The translations under genes were made by a program, and so were the position numbers. The notes below the pieces were generated by a model. The model did not search any database. It had not been told where the DNA came from and worked only from the letters and a program-made list of their open reading frames with translations. From Streptomyces tirandamycinicus (lineage in GTDB: Bacteria > Actinomycetota > Actinomycetes > Streptomycetales > Streptomycetaceae): 64,000 nt of DNA. Positions 27,519 to 35,044 of the stretch are shown here, in pieces (position 1 is the stretch's first letter; every line of letters begins with the position of its first letter). Location of the stretch: contig NZ_CP029188.1 of the NCBI RefSeq assembly GCF_003097515.1, positions 4,041,001-4,105,000 on the forward strand, read 5' to 3'.

Positions 27519-28058
27519 ATGCCGAAGCCCGCCAAGGGTGCCCGTCTGGGCGGCAGCGCCGCGCACGAGAAGCTGCTTCTCGCGAACCTCGCGAAGTCGC
27601 TCTTCGAGCACGGCCGCATCACCACGACCGAGGCCAAGGCCCGCCGCCTGCGTCCGGTCGCCGAGCGCCTGATCACCAAGGCGAAGAAGGGCGACATCCA
27701 CAACCGTCGCCTGGTGCTGCAGACGATCACGGACAAGAGCATCGTCCACACGCTGTTCACCGAGATCGCCCCGCGCTACGCCGAGCGTCCGGGTGGCTAC
27801 ACCCGGATCACCAAGATCGGCAACCGTCGTGGTGACAACGCCCCGATGGCCGTGATCGAGCTCGTCGAGGGCGAGATCGCGAAGAAGGCCACCGTCGCCG
27901 AGGCCGAGGCCGCCACCAAGCGTGCGGTCAAGGAAGCCGACGAGGCCAAGGCCGAGGAGACCAAGGCCGACGAGGTCAAGGCCGACGAGGTCAAGGCCGA
28001 GGAGACCAAGGCCGAGGACACCGCCGAGGCTCCGGCCGAGGAGTCGAAGGACGCCTGA
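27519..28058 (+). CDS. rplQ: Large ribosomal subunit protein bL17 with acidic repeat tail
   Basis: This 179-aa L17 sits near the tunnel exit. The core is normal (MPKPAKGARLGGSAAHEKLLLANLAK shortened here to its first residues, with the RLRPVAERLITKAKKGDIHNR stretch further on) up to about residue 120. Then follows a low-complexity Lys/Glu/Ala tail built from short units of KADEVKAEETKAE type, encoded by near-identical DNA at about 27941-28030. The ATG at 27519 with GAGGAGAAG upstream is preferred over an upstream in-frame start at 27495. It is the last gene of the alpha operon. Confidence 0.95.
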   Translation: MPKPAKGARLGGSAAHEKLLLANLAKSLFEHGRITTTEAKARRLRPVAERLITKAKKGDIHNRRLVLQTITDKSIVHTLFTEIAPRYAERPGGYTRITKIGNRRGDNAPMAVIELVEGEIAKKATVAEAEAATKRAVKEADEAKAEETKADEVKADEVKAEETKAEDTAEAPAEESKDA

Positions 28059-28088
28059 GGCGTTCCGAGACGGCTTTGCGGCTGACGG

Positions 28089-28125
28089 ACGGGCCCGTTC
28101 CCCTTTTGCGGGGGGGCGGGCCCGT
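28089..28125 (+). terminator. Terminator after rplQ
   Basis: acgggcccgttcccc (28089-28103) pairs with ggggggcgggcccgt (28111-28125) through a 15-bp stem with two G-U pairs and a 7-nt loop. It ends the alpha operon shortly before truA. Confidence 0.7.
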
Positions 28126-28155
28126 TCCCTTGACAGCATGAGAGGCATACGAGAC

Positions 28156-29025
28156 GTGAGTGACGACGTGAGGCCCGGCTTCGTACGGGTACGCCTGGAC
28201 CTGTCCTACGACGGCAGGGACTTCTCGGGCTGGGCCCGGCAGACGCGCGGGCAGCGGACGGTCCAGGCCGAGATCGAGGACGCGATCCGTACCGTCACCC
28301 GTTCGGCGGACACGTACGGGCTGACCGTCGCCGGCCGCACGGACGCGGGGGTGCACGCCCGCGGCCAGGTCGCGCACGTCGATCTGCCGGAGGACCTCTG
28401 GGCGGAGCACCGGGAGAAGCTGCTGCGGCGGCTGGCCGGTCGGCTGCCCCACGACGTCCGGGTGTGGCGGGCCGAGGAGGCGCCGGCCGGCTTCAACGCC
28501 CGCTTCTCGGCGATCTGGCGCCGCTACGCCTACCGCGTCACCGACCACCCGTCCGGCGTCGATCCGCTGCTGCGCGGCCATGTGCTGTGGCACGACTGGC
28601 CGTTGGACGTGGACGCCATGAACACGGCTGCCGAACGGCTCCTGGGGGAGCACGACTTCGCCGCGTACTGCAAGAGGCGCGAGGGCGCCACCACCATTCG
28701 GACCCTTCAGGAACTGCGCTGGGAGCGCGACGCGTCCGGCATCCTCACCGCGACGGTGAAGGCGGACGCCTTCTGCCACAACATGGTCCGCTCGCTCGTC
28801 GGCGCGATGCTGTTCGTCGGCGACGGCCACCGCCCGGCGGACTGGCCGGCCCGGGTGCTGGCCGCCGGTGTCCGCGATTCGGCGGTCCACGTCGTGCGGC
28901 CGCACGGGCTCACCCTGGAGGAGGTCGGCTATCCCGCCGACGGACTGCTGGCCGCCCGGAACGTCGAGGCACGCAACCGGCGTACGCTCCCGGCTCGCGG
29001 TCCGGGGGCGGCGGGCTGCTGCTGA
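28156..29025 (+). CDS. truA: tRNA pseudouridine(38-40) synthase
   Basis: This 289-aa enzyme converts uridines 38-40 in the tRNA anticodon stem-loop to pseudouridine. The catalytic Asp is D63 in AGRTDAGVHA; YDGRDFSGWARQ and KADAFCHNMVRSLVG are further family motifs. The GTG at 28156 (MSDDVRPGFVRVRLDLSYDG) fits the family N-terminus. An in-frame ATG at 28138 would add MRGIRD. The usual position after rplQ is kept, but a hairpin separates them. Nothing notable is seen in the 264-nt gap after it (29026-29289). Confidence 0.93.
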   Translation: MSDDVRPGFVRVRLDLSYDGRDFSGWARQTRGQRTVQAEIEDAIRTVTRSADTYGLTVAGRTDAGVHARGQVAHVDLPEDLWAEHREKLLRRLAGRLPHDVRVWRAEEAPAGFNARFSAIWRRYAYRVTDHPSGVDPLLRGHVLWHDWPLDVDAMNTAAERLLGEHDFAAYCKRREGATTIRTLQELRWERDASGILTATVKADAFCHNMVRSLVGAMLFVGDGHRPADWPARVLAAGVRDSAVHVVRPHGLTLEEVGYPADGLLAARNVEARNRRTLPARGPGAAGCC

Positions 29026-29289
29026 CCGGTGGCAGCTCGGCCGTGCGCACCTCCCCCCGGTGCCGGGGGAGGGCCGGCGCCCCGGGGGAGCGGCCGGCCC
29101 TCCGAACGTCACCTGCCGGTCAGAGCGCGGCGGCGTACTTGCGCAGCGGTGCCGACGTGTCCGCCCCTGCCGGCCAGGCCGCCCCTCGCGCAGCCCGACC
29201 GGGACCGCCGAGCGTGCCGAATGACGACCGCCGCCCCGAGATCGGGACGCGTCGGGCGCACACCGCCGTGCCGGTAAGCCCCGTGCCCG

Positions 29290-30165
29290 TCAGCCCGCCG
29301 GGGCGGCCGCCGCCGCGGACGCCTGCATCTCGCCGCGGCGCACGATCTGGCGGAACGTGAACTCCGCCAGGTCGTCGCCCGGCTGGAACGCCTTGGTGTC
29401 GCCCGCGGTGACGGACTTCCCGCTGATGTAGCCGGTGGCGGTGAAGTAGGCGTACCGGCCGTAGGAGTTGCCCACGAAGCGGCACACCGGCCCGCCCTTG
29501 CAGAAGGCCGCGACGCCCGAGCCGGAGAGCGGGGCGATGCCGCGGGCCGACCGGTTCACCGCCGCCCGGGCCTGCGCCTCGGTGGGGAAGACGGCGACGC
29601 CGACGGTGACCGCCACCCCGTCCCTGGTGTACGTGGCGCGGATGACCTGGTCGCAGCCGTGCGCCCGGAGGGCCGCGGCCAGCGAACCCCGGGTGGCGGA
29701 GGGGCAGTCCGCCGTGCGCGCCGTGGGGCCCTTGGTGTAGACCCGGTCGCCCATCGTCAGCTTCCCGCCGGGGAAGAGGGTGTCGGCGCTCAGCGGCGCG
29801 GTGTCCTTCTTGGCGCTGGACACGAAGTCCCTGGGGTTCGGCGGGGGCGGGGGAGCGACGGTGGAGAACGACGGCTCCGGCTGCGCGGTGCGTCCGGGCA
29901 GTTCGGGCGCCGTGGGCAGCTCACCGGCGTTCTTGCCGGAGGACGCCGCGTCGCCTGTGAAGACCACGGCCGTGGCCACGATCGCGGCGACGGCGGCCGT
30001 GGCGACACCGCCCGCGCCGATGAGCAGCCACCGCCTGCGCCGCGCCCGCGCGGCGGAGGCATCGGCCAGCGCCGCCCAGTCGGGCGTCGACGACGAGACC
30101 GGCTCCCCGTACGACCGGTACGGCTGCCGCGGGTCCTGCGGCCACTGCGATCCCCCAAAGCTCAT
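29290..30165 (-). CDS. Membrane-anchored protein of unknown function
   Basis: This 291-aa protein has a cytoplasmic N-terminal tail of about 45 residues ending in ARARRRRW, one transmembrane helix (LLIGAGGVATAAVAAIVATAVVF), a Pro-rich stalk (VAPPPPPNP) and an extracellular domain of about 180 residues with Cys residues in TADCPSATRG, AHGCDQVI and FCKGGPVCRFVG that could form disulphides. The family is familiar as a hypothetical protein in Streptomyces. The start at 30165 (MSFGGSQWPQDPRQPY) is preferred, with AGGA upstream; an ATG at 30174 is the alternative. It is divergent from the ABC-F gene. Confidence 0.75.
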   Translation of the reverse strand: MSFGGSQWPQDPRQPYRSYGEPVSSSTPDWAALADASAARARRRRWLLIGAGGVATAAVAAIVATAVVFTGDAASSGKNAGELPTAPELPGRTAQPEPSFSTVAPPPPPNPRDFVSSAKKDTAPLSADTLFPGGKLTMGDRVYTKGPTARTADCPSATRGSLAAALRAHGCDQVIRATYTRDGVAVTVGVAVFPTEAQARAAVNRSARGIAPLSGSGVAAFCKGGPVCRFVGNSYGRYAYFTATGYISGKSVTAGDTKAFQPGDDLAEFTFRQIVRRGEMQASAAAAAPAG

Positions 30166-30184
30166 GCCGCGCATCCTAAACCTG

Positions 30185-30214
30185 TTGGGCGTGGGCATGT
30201 CCTGCGGTGACAAT
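30185..30214 (+). promoter_or_regulatory. Probable promoter of the ABC-F gene (leaderless)
   Basis: TTGGGC (30185-30190) and GACAAT (30209-30214) are 18 bp apart. The -10 box ends 7 nt before the ATG at 30222, so the transcript would begin at or next to the start codon. This also supports the choice of that ATG. Confidence 0.5.
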
Positions 30215-30221
30215 GCCCGAC

Positions 30222-31874
30222 ATGGGACATCTCGAGGTCGCGCATCTGGAGTACTACCTTCCGGACGGGAGGGCGCTGCTGGCCGACGTGTCGTTCCGGG
30301 TGGGCGAGGGCTCCGTGGCCGCCCTGGTCGGGGCGAACGGCGCGGGCAAGACGACCCTGCTGCGGCTGCTGTCCGGCGAGCTGAGGCCGCACGGCGGCAC
30401 GGTGTCGGCGGGCGGCGGCCTCGGTGTGATGCCGCAGTTCGTCGGTTCCGCGGCATCGCCCCCCGGATCGGGAGGGCCGCGGGGCAGTGACGAGCGCACC
30501 GTCCGGGACCTGCTGGTCTCGGTGGCGCCGCCCAGGATCAGGGACGCGGCTCGCGCGGTCGACGAGGCCGAGCATCTGATCATGACCGTCGACGACGAGG
30601 CCGCGCAGATGCGCTACGCGCAGGCCCTCAGCGACTGGGCCGAGGTGCAGGGGTACGAGGCCGAGACCGTCTGGGACATCTGCACCACGGCCGCGCTCGG
30701 CGTCCCCTACGAGAAGGCCCAGTGGCGCCTGGTGGGCACGCTGTCCGGCGGTGAGCAGAAGCGGCTGGTGCTGGAGGCGCTGCTGCGCGGCCCGGACGAG
30801 GTGCTGCTGCTCGACGAGCCGGACAACTACCTCGACGTACCCGGCAAGCGCTGGCTGGAGGAGCGGCTGCGGGAGACCCGCAAGACCGTGCTCTTCATCT
30901 CCCACGACCGGGAGCTGCTGGCCAGGGCCGCGCAGAAGATCGTGGCCGTGGAGCCGGGGCCCGCGGGCAGCGACGTCTGGGTCCACGGCGGCGGCTTCGG
31001 CACCTTCCACCAGGCCCGGCGGGAGCGGTTCGCCCGCTTCGAGGAGCTCAAGCGCCGCTGGGAGGAGGAGCACGCCCGGCTGAAGGCGCTCGTCCACCGG
31101 CTGCGGCAGCAGGCGGCGATCAGTCCCGACATGGCGTCGCGGTACCGGGCGATGCAGACCCGGTTCAGGAAGTTCGAGGAGGCCGGTCCGCCGCCGGAGC
31201 CCCCGCGCGAGCAGGACATCCGGATGCGGCTGCGCGGCGGCCGGACCGGGGTACGGGCCGTGACCTGCGAGAACCTTGAGCTGACGGGTCTGATGAGGCC
31301 CTTCTCCCTGGAGGTCTTCTACGGCGAGCGGGTCGCCGTGCTCGGCTCGAACGGTTCCGGCAAGTCCCACTTCCTCCGGCTGCTGGCAGGGGAGGAGGTG
31401 GCCCACGCAGGGGCGTGGAAGCTGGGCGCCCGGGTGGTGCCCGGGCACTTCGCCCAGACCCACGCCCACCCGGAGCTGCTGGGCCGCACCCTGGTCGACA
31501 TCCTGTGGACCGAGCACGCCAAGGACCGCGGCGGCGCGATGAGCGCCCTGCGCTGCTACGAGCTGGAGCGCCAGGGCGACCAGACGTTCGACCGGCTCTC
31601 GGGCGGGCAGCAGGCGCGCTTCCAGATCCTGCTGCTGGAGCTGCGCGGCACGACCGCGCTGCTGCTGGACGAGCCGACGGACAACCTGGACCTGGAGTCG
31701 GCGGAGGCGCTGCAGCAGGGACTGGAGGCGTACGAGGGCACGGTGCTCGCCGTGACGCACGACCGCTGGTTCGCGCGTTCCTTCGACCGCTTCCTCGTCT
31801 TCGGCTCCGACGGGGTGGTCAGGGAGACGCCGGAGCCGGTCTGGGACGAGCGGAGGGTGGTCCGGGCGCGGTAG
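30222..31874 (+). CDS. ABC-F family ATP-binding protein
   Basis: This 550-aa soluble protein has two ATPase domains and no membrane segment. NBD1: Walker A GANGAGKTT, signature LSGGEQKRLVLE, Walker B LLLDEPDNYLD. NBD2: Walker A GSNGSGKSH, signature LSGGQQARF, Walker B LLLDEPTDNLDLES. A basic/acidic helical linker (RRWEEEHARLKALVHRLRQQ) joins them. ABC-F proteins act on the ribosome, either as translation factors or as antibiotic-protection proteins; which applies here is not decidable from sequence alone. Earlier in-frame starts (30207 GTG, 30213 ATG) exist, but 30222 (MGHLEVAHLEYYLPDGR) fits the family and the promoter. Single gene, divergent from the membrane protein. Confidence 0.9.
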   Translation: MGHLEVAHLEYYLPDGRALLADVSFRVGEGSVAALVGANGAGKTTLLRLLSGELRPHGGTVSAGGGLGVMPQFVGSAASPPGSGGPRGSDERTVRDLLVSVAPPRIRDAARAVDEAEHLIMTVDDEAAQMRYAQALSDWAEVQGYEAETVWDICTTAALGVPYEKAQWRLVGTLSGGEQKRLVLEALLRGPDEVLLLDEPDNYLDVPGKRWLEERLRETRKTVLFISHDRELLARAAQKIVAVEPGPAGSDVWVHGGGFGTFHQARRERFARFEELKRRWEEEHARLKALVHRLRQQAAISPDMASRYRAMQTRFRKFEEAGPPPEPPREQDIRMRLRGGRTGVRAVTCENLELTGLMRPFSLEVFYGERVAVLGSNGSGKSHFLRLLAGEEVAHAGAWKLGARVVPGHFAQTHAHPELLGRTLVDILWTEHAKDRGGAMSALRCYELERQGDQTFDRLSGGQQARFQILLLELRGTTALLLDEPTDNLDLESAEALQQGLEAYEGTVLAVTHDRWFARSFDRFLVFGSDGVVRETPEPVWDERRVVRAR

Positions 31875-31880
31875 CGCCGG

Positions 31881-31922
31881 GGCCCGGGGCAGCCCGGGCC
31901 CGGGGCAGCCCGGGCCCGGGGC
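31881..31922 (+). repeat. 16-nt tandem repeat, 2.6 copies
   Basis: Unit ggcccggggcagcccg at 31881-31896 and 31897-31912, then a partial copy to 31922, beginning 6 nt after the ABC-F stop. Each unit is partly self-complementary (gggcccgggg), so the array can fold into strong hairpins and may serve as terminator. Confidence 0.7.
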
Positions 31923-32105
31923 CGGCCGGGCGCCCGGACGGTGGTCGGGGCCCGGCTCCGGCGGGTGGACCGGTCCGGCGGTGGCGGCTTCCGGGCCCGG
32001 CGGTGGCGAGGTCCGAGCGGCCGGAGGCCCGCGGGTGCCGGTCCGGGCCGGGTCACGGCGGGTACGGGGCCCGTCGGCCGGGCAGTGTCGCGGGGCCGGG
32101 GCGTT

Positions 32106-32135
32106 TTGACCCGTGCGGGGGAGCGCGGGTATTCT
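32106..32135 (+). promoter_or_regulatory. Probable rplM-rpsI promoter
   Basis: TTGACC (32106-32111) and TATTCT (32130-32135) are 18 bp apart, a strong vegetative match. Transcription would start near 32142, giving a leader of about 205 nt. Confidence 0.7.
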
Positions 32136-32347
32136 GCTGGTTCGTTATGCGTATTGGCTTGCTCTATCTCACGTGAGGGGCCCTTACGCCGGTCCACCGG
32201 GCCGATGACCAGCGGCGTGCACTCGGGTTGCGTCCCCGATGTGCGGCCAGGGCTGTCGTGATCGTCCGGGTGGCCTTGTCAGGACCCCGTCCTCCGTGCT
32301 TTCGCAAGCCGGGGGATCCCATCACTGAAGAAGCGAAGGCTACGACC

Positions 32348-32791
32348 GTGCGTACGTACAGCCCCAAGCCCGGCGATGTGACGCGCCAGTGGCACGTCAT
32401 CGACGCCCAGGACGTCGTCCTGGGCCGTCTGGCCACCACCGCTGCCACCCTCCTGCGGGGCAAGCACAAGCCGATCTACGCACCCCACGTCGACGCTGGT
32501 GACTTCGTCATCATCATCAACGCCGACAAGGTGCACCTGTCCGGCAACAAGCGGACCCAGAAGATGGCGTACCGCCACTCCGGCTACCCGGGTGGTCTGC
32601 GCTCCGTCCGCTACGACGAGCTGCTGGACAAGAACCCGGAGAAGGCCGTCGAGAAGGCCGTCAAGGGCATGCTCCCGAAGAACTCCCTGGGCCGTCAGAT
32701 GCTCTCGAAGCTGAAGGTCTACGCGGGCGAGAACCACCCGCACGCTGCCCAGCAGCCGGTCCCGTTCGAGATCACCCAGGTCGCGCAGTAA
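32348..32791 (+). CDS. rplM: Large ribosomal subunit protein uL13
   Basis: This 147-aa L13 is an early assembly protein of the 50S subunit. It begins MRTYSPKPGDVTRQWHVIDAQ and contains LGRLATTAATLLRGKHKPIYAPHVD and the AVKGMLPKNSLGRQMLSKL signature. GTG start at 32348. It heads the two-gene rplM-rpsI operon, with its own strong promoter and long leader. In E. coli L13 represses this operon; the leader is a plausible site for similar control, not shown. Confidence 0.97.
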   Translation: MRTYSPKPGDVTRQWHVIDAQDVVLGRLATTAATLLRGKHKPIYAPHVDAGDFVIIINADKVHLSGNKRTQKMAYRHSGYPGGLRSVRYDELLDKNPEKAVEKAVKGMLPKNSLGRQMLSKLKVYAGENHPHAAQQPVPFEITQVAQ

Positions 32792-32832
32792 GTCCGGCCA
32801 CCCCCTAAGACGAACAGAATCTGAGGAGCATC

Positions 32833-33351
32833 GTGGCCGAGACCACCACCGAGACCCCGCTCGAGGGCGAAGAGACCTACGCCGAGGTCACCACCTTCGA
32901 GTCCGACGCCCCCGTCGAGGGCGAGTACACGAGCGAGTCGCTCGCGTCCCGCTTCGGCGAGCCGCAGCCGGCCGCCGGCCTGGGCCGCCGCAAGAACGCC
33001 ATCGCCCGTGTCCGCATCGTGCCGGGCACCGGCAAGTGGACCATCAACGGTCGCACCCTCGAGGACTACTTCCCGAACAAGGTGCACCAGCAGGAAGTCA
33101 ACGAGCCCTTCAAGGTGCTCGAGCTCGACGACCGCTACGACGTCATCGCCCGTATCGCGGGTGGCGGCGTGTCCGGCCAGGCCGGCGCCCTGCGCCTCGG
33201 TGTGGCCCGCGCGCTGAACGAGGCGGACGTGGAGAACAACCGCGGCCCGCTGAAGAAGGCCGGCTTCCTGCGCCGCGACGACCGCGCGGTCGAGCGGAAG
33301 AAGGCCGGTCTGAAGAAGGCCCGCAAGGCCCCGCAGTACAGCAAGCGCTAA
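32833..33351 (+). CDS. rpsI: Small ribosomal subunit protein uS9
   Basis: This 172-aa S9 has the C-terminal tail ...QYSKR that reaches P-site tRNA. An acidic N-terminal extension of about 45 residues (ETTTETPLEGEETYAEV...) precedes the conserved core GLGRRKNAIARVRIVPGTG; E. coli S9 lacks it, actinobacterial ones often carry one. GTG start behind GAGGAGCATC. It is 41 nt after rplM and ends the operon at a strong terminator. Confidence 0.97.
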   Translation: MAETTTETPLEGEETYAEVTTFESDAPVEGEYTSESLASRFGEPQPAAGLGRRKNAIARVRIVPGTGKWTINGRTLEDYFPNKVHQQEVNEPFKVLELDDRYDVIARIAGGGVSGQAGALRLGVARALNEADVENNRGPLKKAGFLRRDDRAVERKKAGLKKARKAPQYSKR

Positions 33352-33376
33352 ATCGCCTGCTCGCCTGCACGGCGTA

Positions 33377-33415
33377 GGAACGCCCCGGCGGCACTCGGTG
33401 CCGCCGGGGCGTTCC
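33377..33415 (+). terminator. Terminator of the rplM-rpsI operon
   Basis: ggaacgccccggcggcac (33377-33394) pairs perfectly with 33398-33415: an 18-bp stem with a 3-nt loop, followed by gtatat. Confidence 0.9.
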
Positions 33416-33551
33416 GTATATCGGCCCCGGGGCGACCCCCCGGGATGACACGGCCCCGTAACCCCGGCGTATAACGGCAGCCGGAACCCCCGCACCCTCG
33501 CGCAGGGACACCGCGGGGCCTGCGTTTTCGGAGCACAATCGGAGGACACCA

Positions 33552-34910
33552 GTGGGACGACTCTTCGGCACGGACGGTGTGCGCGGTGTCGCGAACGCGG
33601 ATCTGACGGCGGAGCTGGCGCTCGGCCTCTCGGTCGCCGCGGCGCACGTGCTCGCCGAGGCGGGCACGTTCGAGGGCCATCGGCCGACGGCGGTGGTCGG
33701 ACGTGATCCCCGCGCGTCCGGGGAGTTCCTGGAGGCCGCCGTGGTGGCGGGCCTCGCGAGCGCGGGTGTGGACGTCCTGCGGGTCGGCGTGCTGCCCACC
33801 CCTGCGGTGGCGTACCTCACCGGCGCGCTCGGCGCCGACCTCGGCGTGATGCTCTCCGCGAGCCACAACGCCATGCCGGACAACGGCATCAAGTTCTTCG
33901 CCCGCGGCGGACACAAGCTCGCCGACGAGATCGAGGACCGCATCGAGACCGCGTACGAGCAGCACCGCACCGGCGCGCCGTGGGACCGGCCGACCGGCGC
34001 GGGCGTGGGCCGGGTCCGGGACTACGACGAGGGCTTCGACAAGTACGTCGCCCACCTCATCGCCGTCCTGCCGAACCGGCTCGACGGGCTGAAGGTCGTC
34101 CTCGACGAGGCGCACGGCGCCGCGGCCCGGGTCTCGCCCGAGGCGTTCGCCAGGGCCGGCGCCGAGGTGGTCACGATCGGCGCCGAGCCGGACGGCCTCA
34201 ACATCAACGACAACTGCGGCTCGACCCACCTCGGCCTGCTGAAGGCCGCGGTCGTGGACCACGGGGCCGACCTCGGCATCGCGCACGACGGCGACGCCGA
34301 CCGCTGCCTCGCCGTGGACGCGGAGGGCAACGAGGTCGACGGCGACCAGATCCTCGCGGTCCTGGCGCTGGCCATGCGCGAGGCGGGCACCCTGCGCGGC
34401 GACACCGTCGTCGCCACCGTGATGTCGAACCTGGGCTTCAAGCTGGCGATGGAGCGCGAGGGCATCGAGCTGGTGCAGACCGCCGTCGGCGACCGCTATG
34501 TACTGGAGTCGATGAAGGAGCACGGCTACGCCCTGGGCGGCGAGCAGTCCGGCCATGTCATCGTGCTCGACCACGCCACCACCGGCGACGGCACCCTCAC
34601 CGGACTGATGCTGGCGGCCCGCGTCGCCGCGACCGGCCGCTCGCTGGCCGAGCTGGCCGGTGTCATGGACCGCCTCCCGCAGGTCCTGGTCAACGTCCCG
34701 GACGTCGACAAGTCGCGCGTCTCCTCGTCGGCGGAACTGGCCGCCGCGGTCGGCGAGGCCGAGCGGGAGCTCGGCGCCACCGGCCGGGTGCTGCTGCGCC
34801 CCTCCGGCACCGAGCCGCTGGTCCGCGTGATGGTCGAGGCCGCGGACATCGAGCAGGCCCGCTCGGTGGCCGGGCGGCTGGCCGACGCGGTGAAGTCGGC
34901 GCTGGGCTGA
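33552..34910 (+). CDS. glmM: Phosphoglucosamine mutase
   Basis: This 452-aa enzyme interconverts glucosamine-6-phosphate and glucosamine-1-phosphate on the way to UDP-GlcNAc for peptidoglycan. The phosphoserine active site is S104 in LSASHNAMPDNGIKFF; the metal loop is AHDGDADRCLAVD and the substrate loop GGEQSGH; the C-terminal phosphate-binding part is RPSGTEPLVRVMVE. GTG start behind CGGAGGACACCA. glmS, the preceding enzyme of the pathway, lies 5.6 kb downstream. Its 3' end is partly duplicated just beyond the stop. Confidence 0.96.
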   Translation: MGRLFGTDGVRGVANADLTAELALGLSVAAAHVLAEAGTFEGHRPTAVVGRDPRASGEFLEAAVVAGLASAGVDVLRVGVLPTPAVAYLTGALGADLGVMLSASHNAMPDNGIKFFARGGHKLADEIEDRIETAYEQHRTGAPWDRPTGAGVGRVRDYDEGFDKYVAHLIAVLPNRLDGLKVVLDEAHGAAARVSPEAFARAGAEVVTIGAEPDGLNINDNCGSTHLGLLKAAVVDHGADLGIAHDGDADRCLAVDAEGNEVDGDQILAVLALAMREAGTLRGDTVVATVMSNLGFKLAMEREGIELVQTAVGDRYVLESMKEHGYALGGEQSGHVIVLDHATTGDGTLTGLMLAARVAATGRSLAELAGVMDRLPQVLVNVPDVDKSRVSSSAELAAAVGEAERELGATGRVLLRPSGTEPLVRVMVEAADIEQARSVAGRLADAVKSALG

Positions 34911-34957
34911 CGCGGTGAAGTCGGCGCCGGCTGACGCCGTCACGTCCGCGCTGGGCT
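34884..34957 (+). repeat. Three tandem copies of the glmM 3' end
   Basis: A 25-nt unit (gacgcggtgaagtcggcgct plus gggct) at 34884-34908 inside glmM is repeated at 34909-34932 (one base deleted) and more degenerately at 34933-34957. Each copy ends at a TGA. This points to slippage-type duplication after the stop codon, with no coding effect. Confidence 0.8.
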
Positions 34958-35044
34958 GACGCGGCACTACGCGGCCCGCCGTTCGGGGGAACGGCGGGTG
35001 TCGCGGCCGGCGGCCCGGCCGCACTGCTCCTACGTTCGGCTGGC

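Larger units (their letters stand above)
31875..32347. other. Gap between the ABC-F gene and rplM
   Basis: The left end is a 16-nt tandem repeat (31881-31922) that may end the ABC-F transcript. The next 180 nt are extremely GC-rich and without recognisable features. The rplM promoter is at 32106-32135, followed by an untranslated leader of about 200 nt. No gene is seen. Confidence 0.55.
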
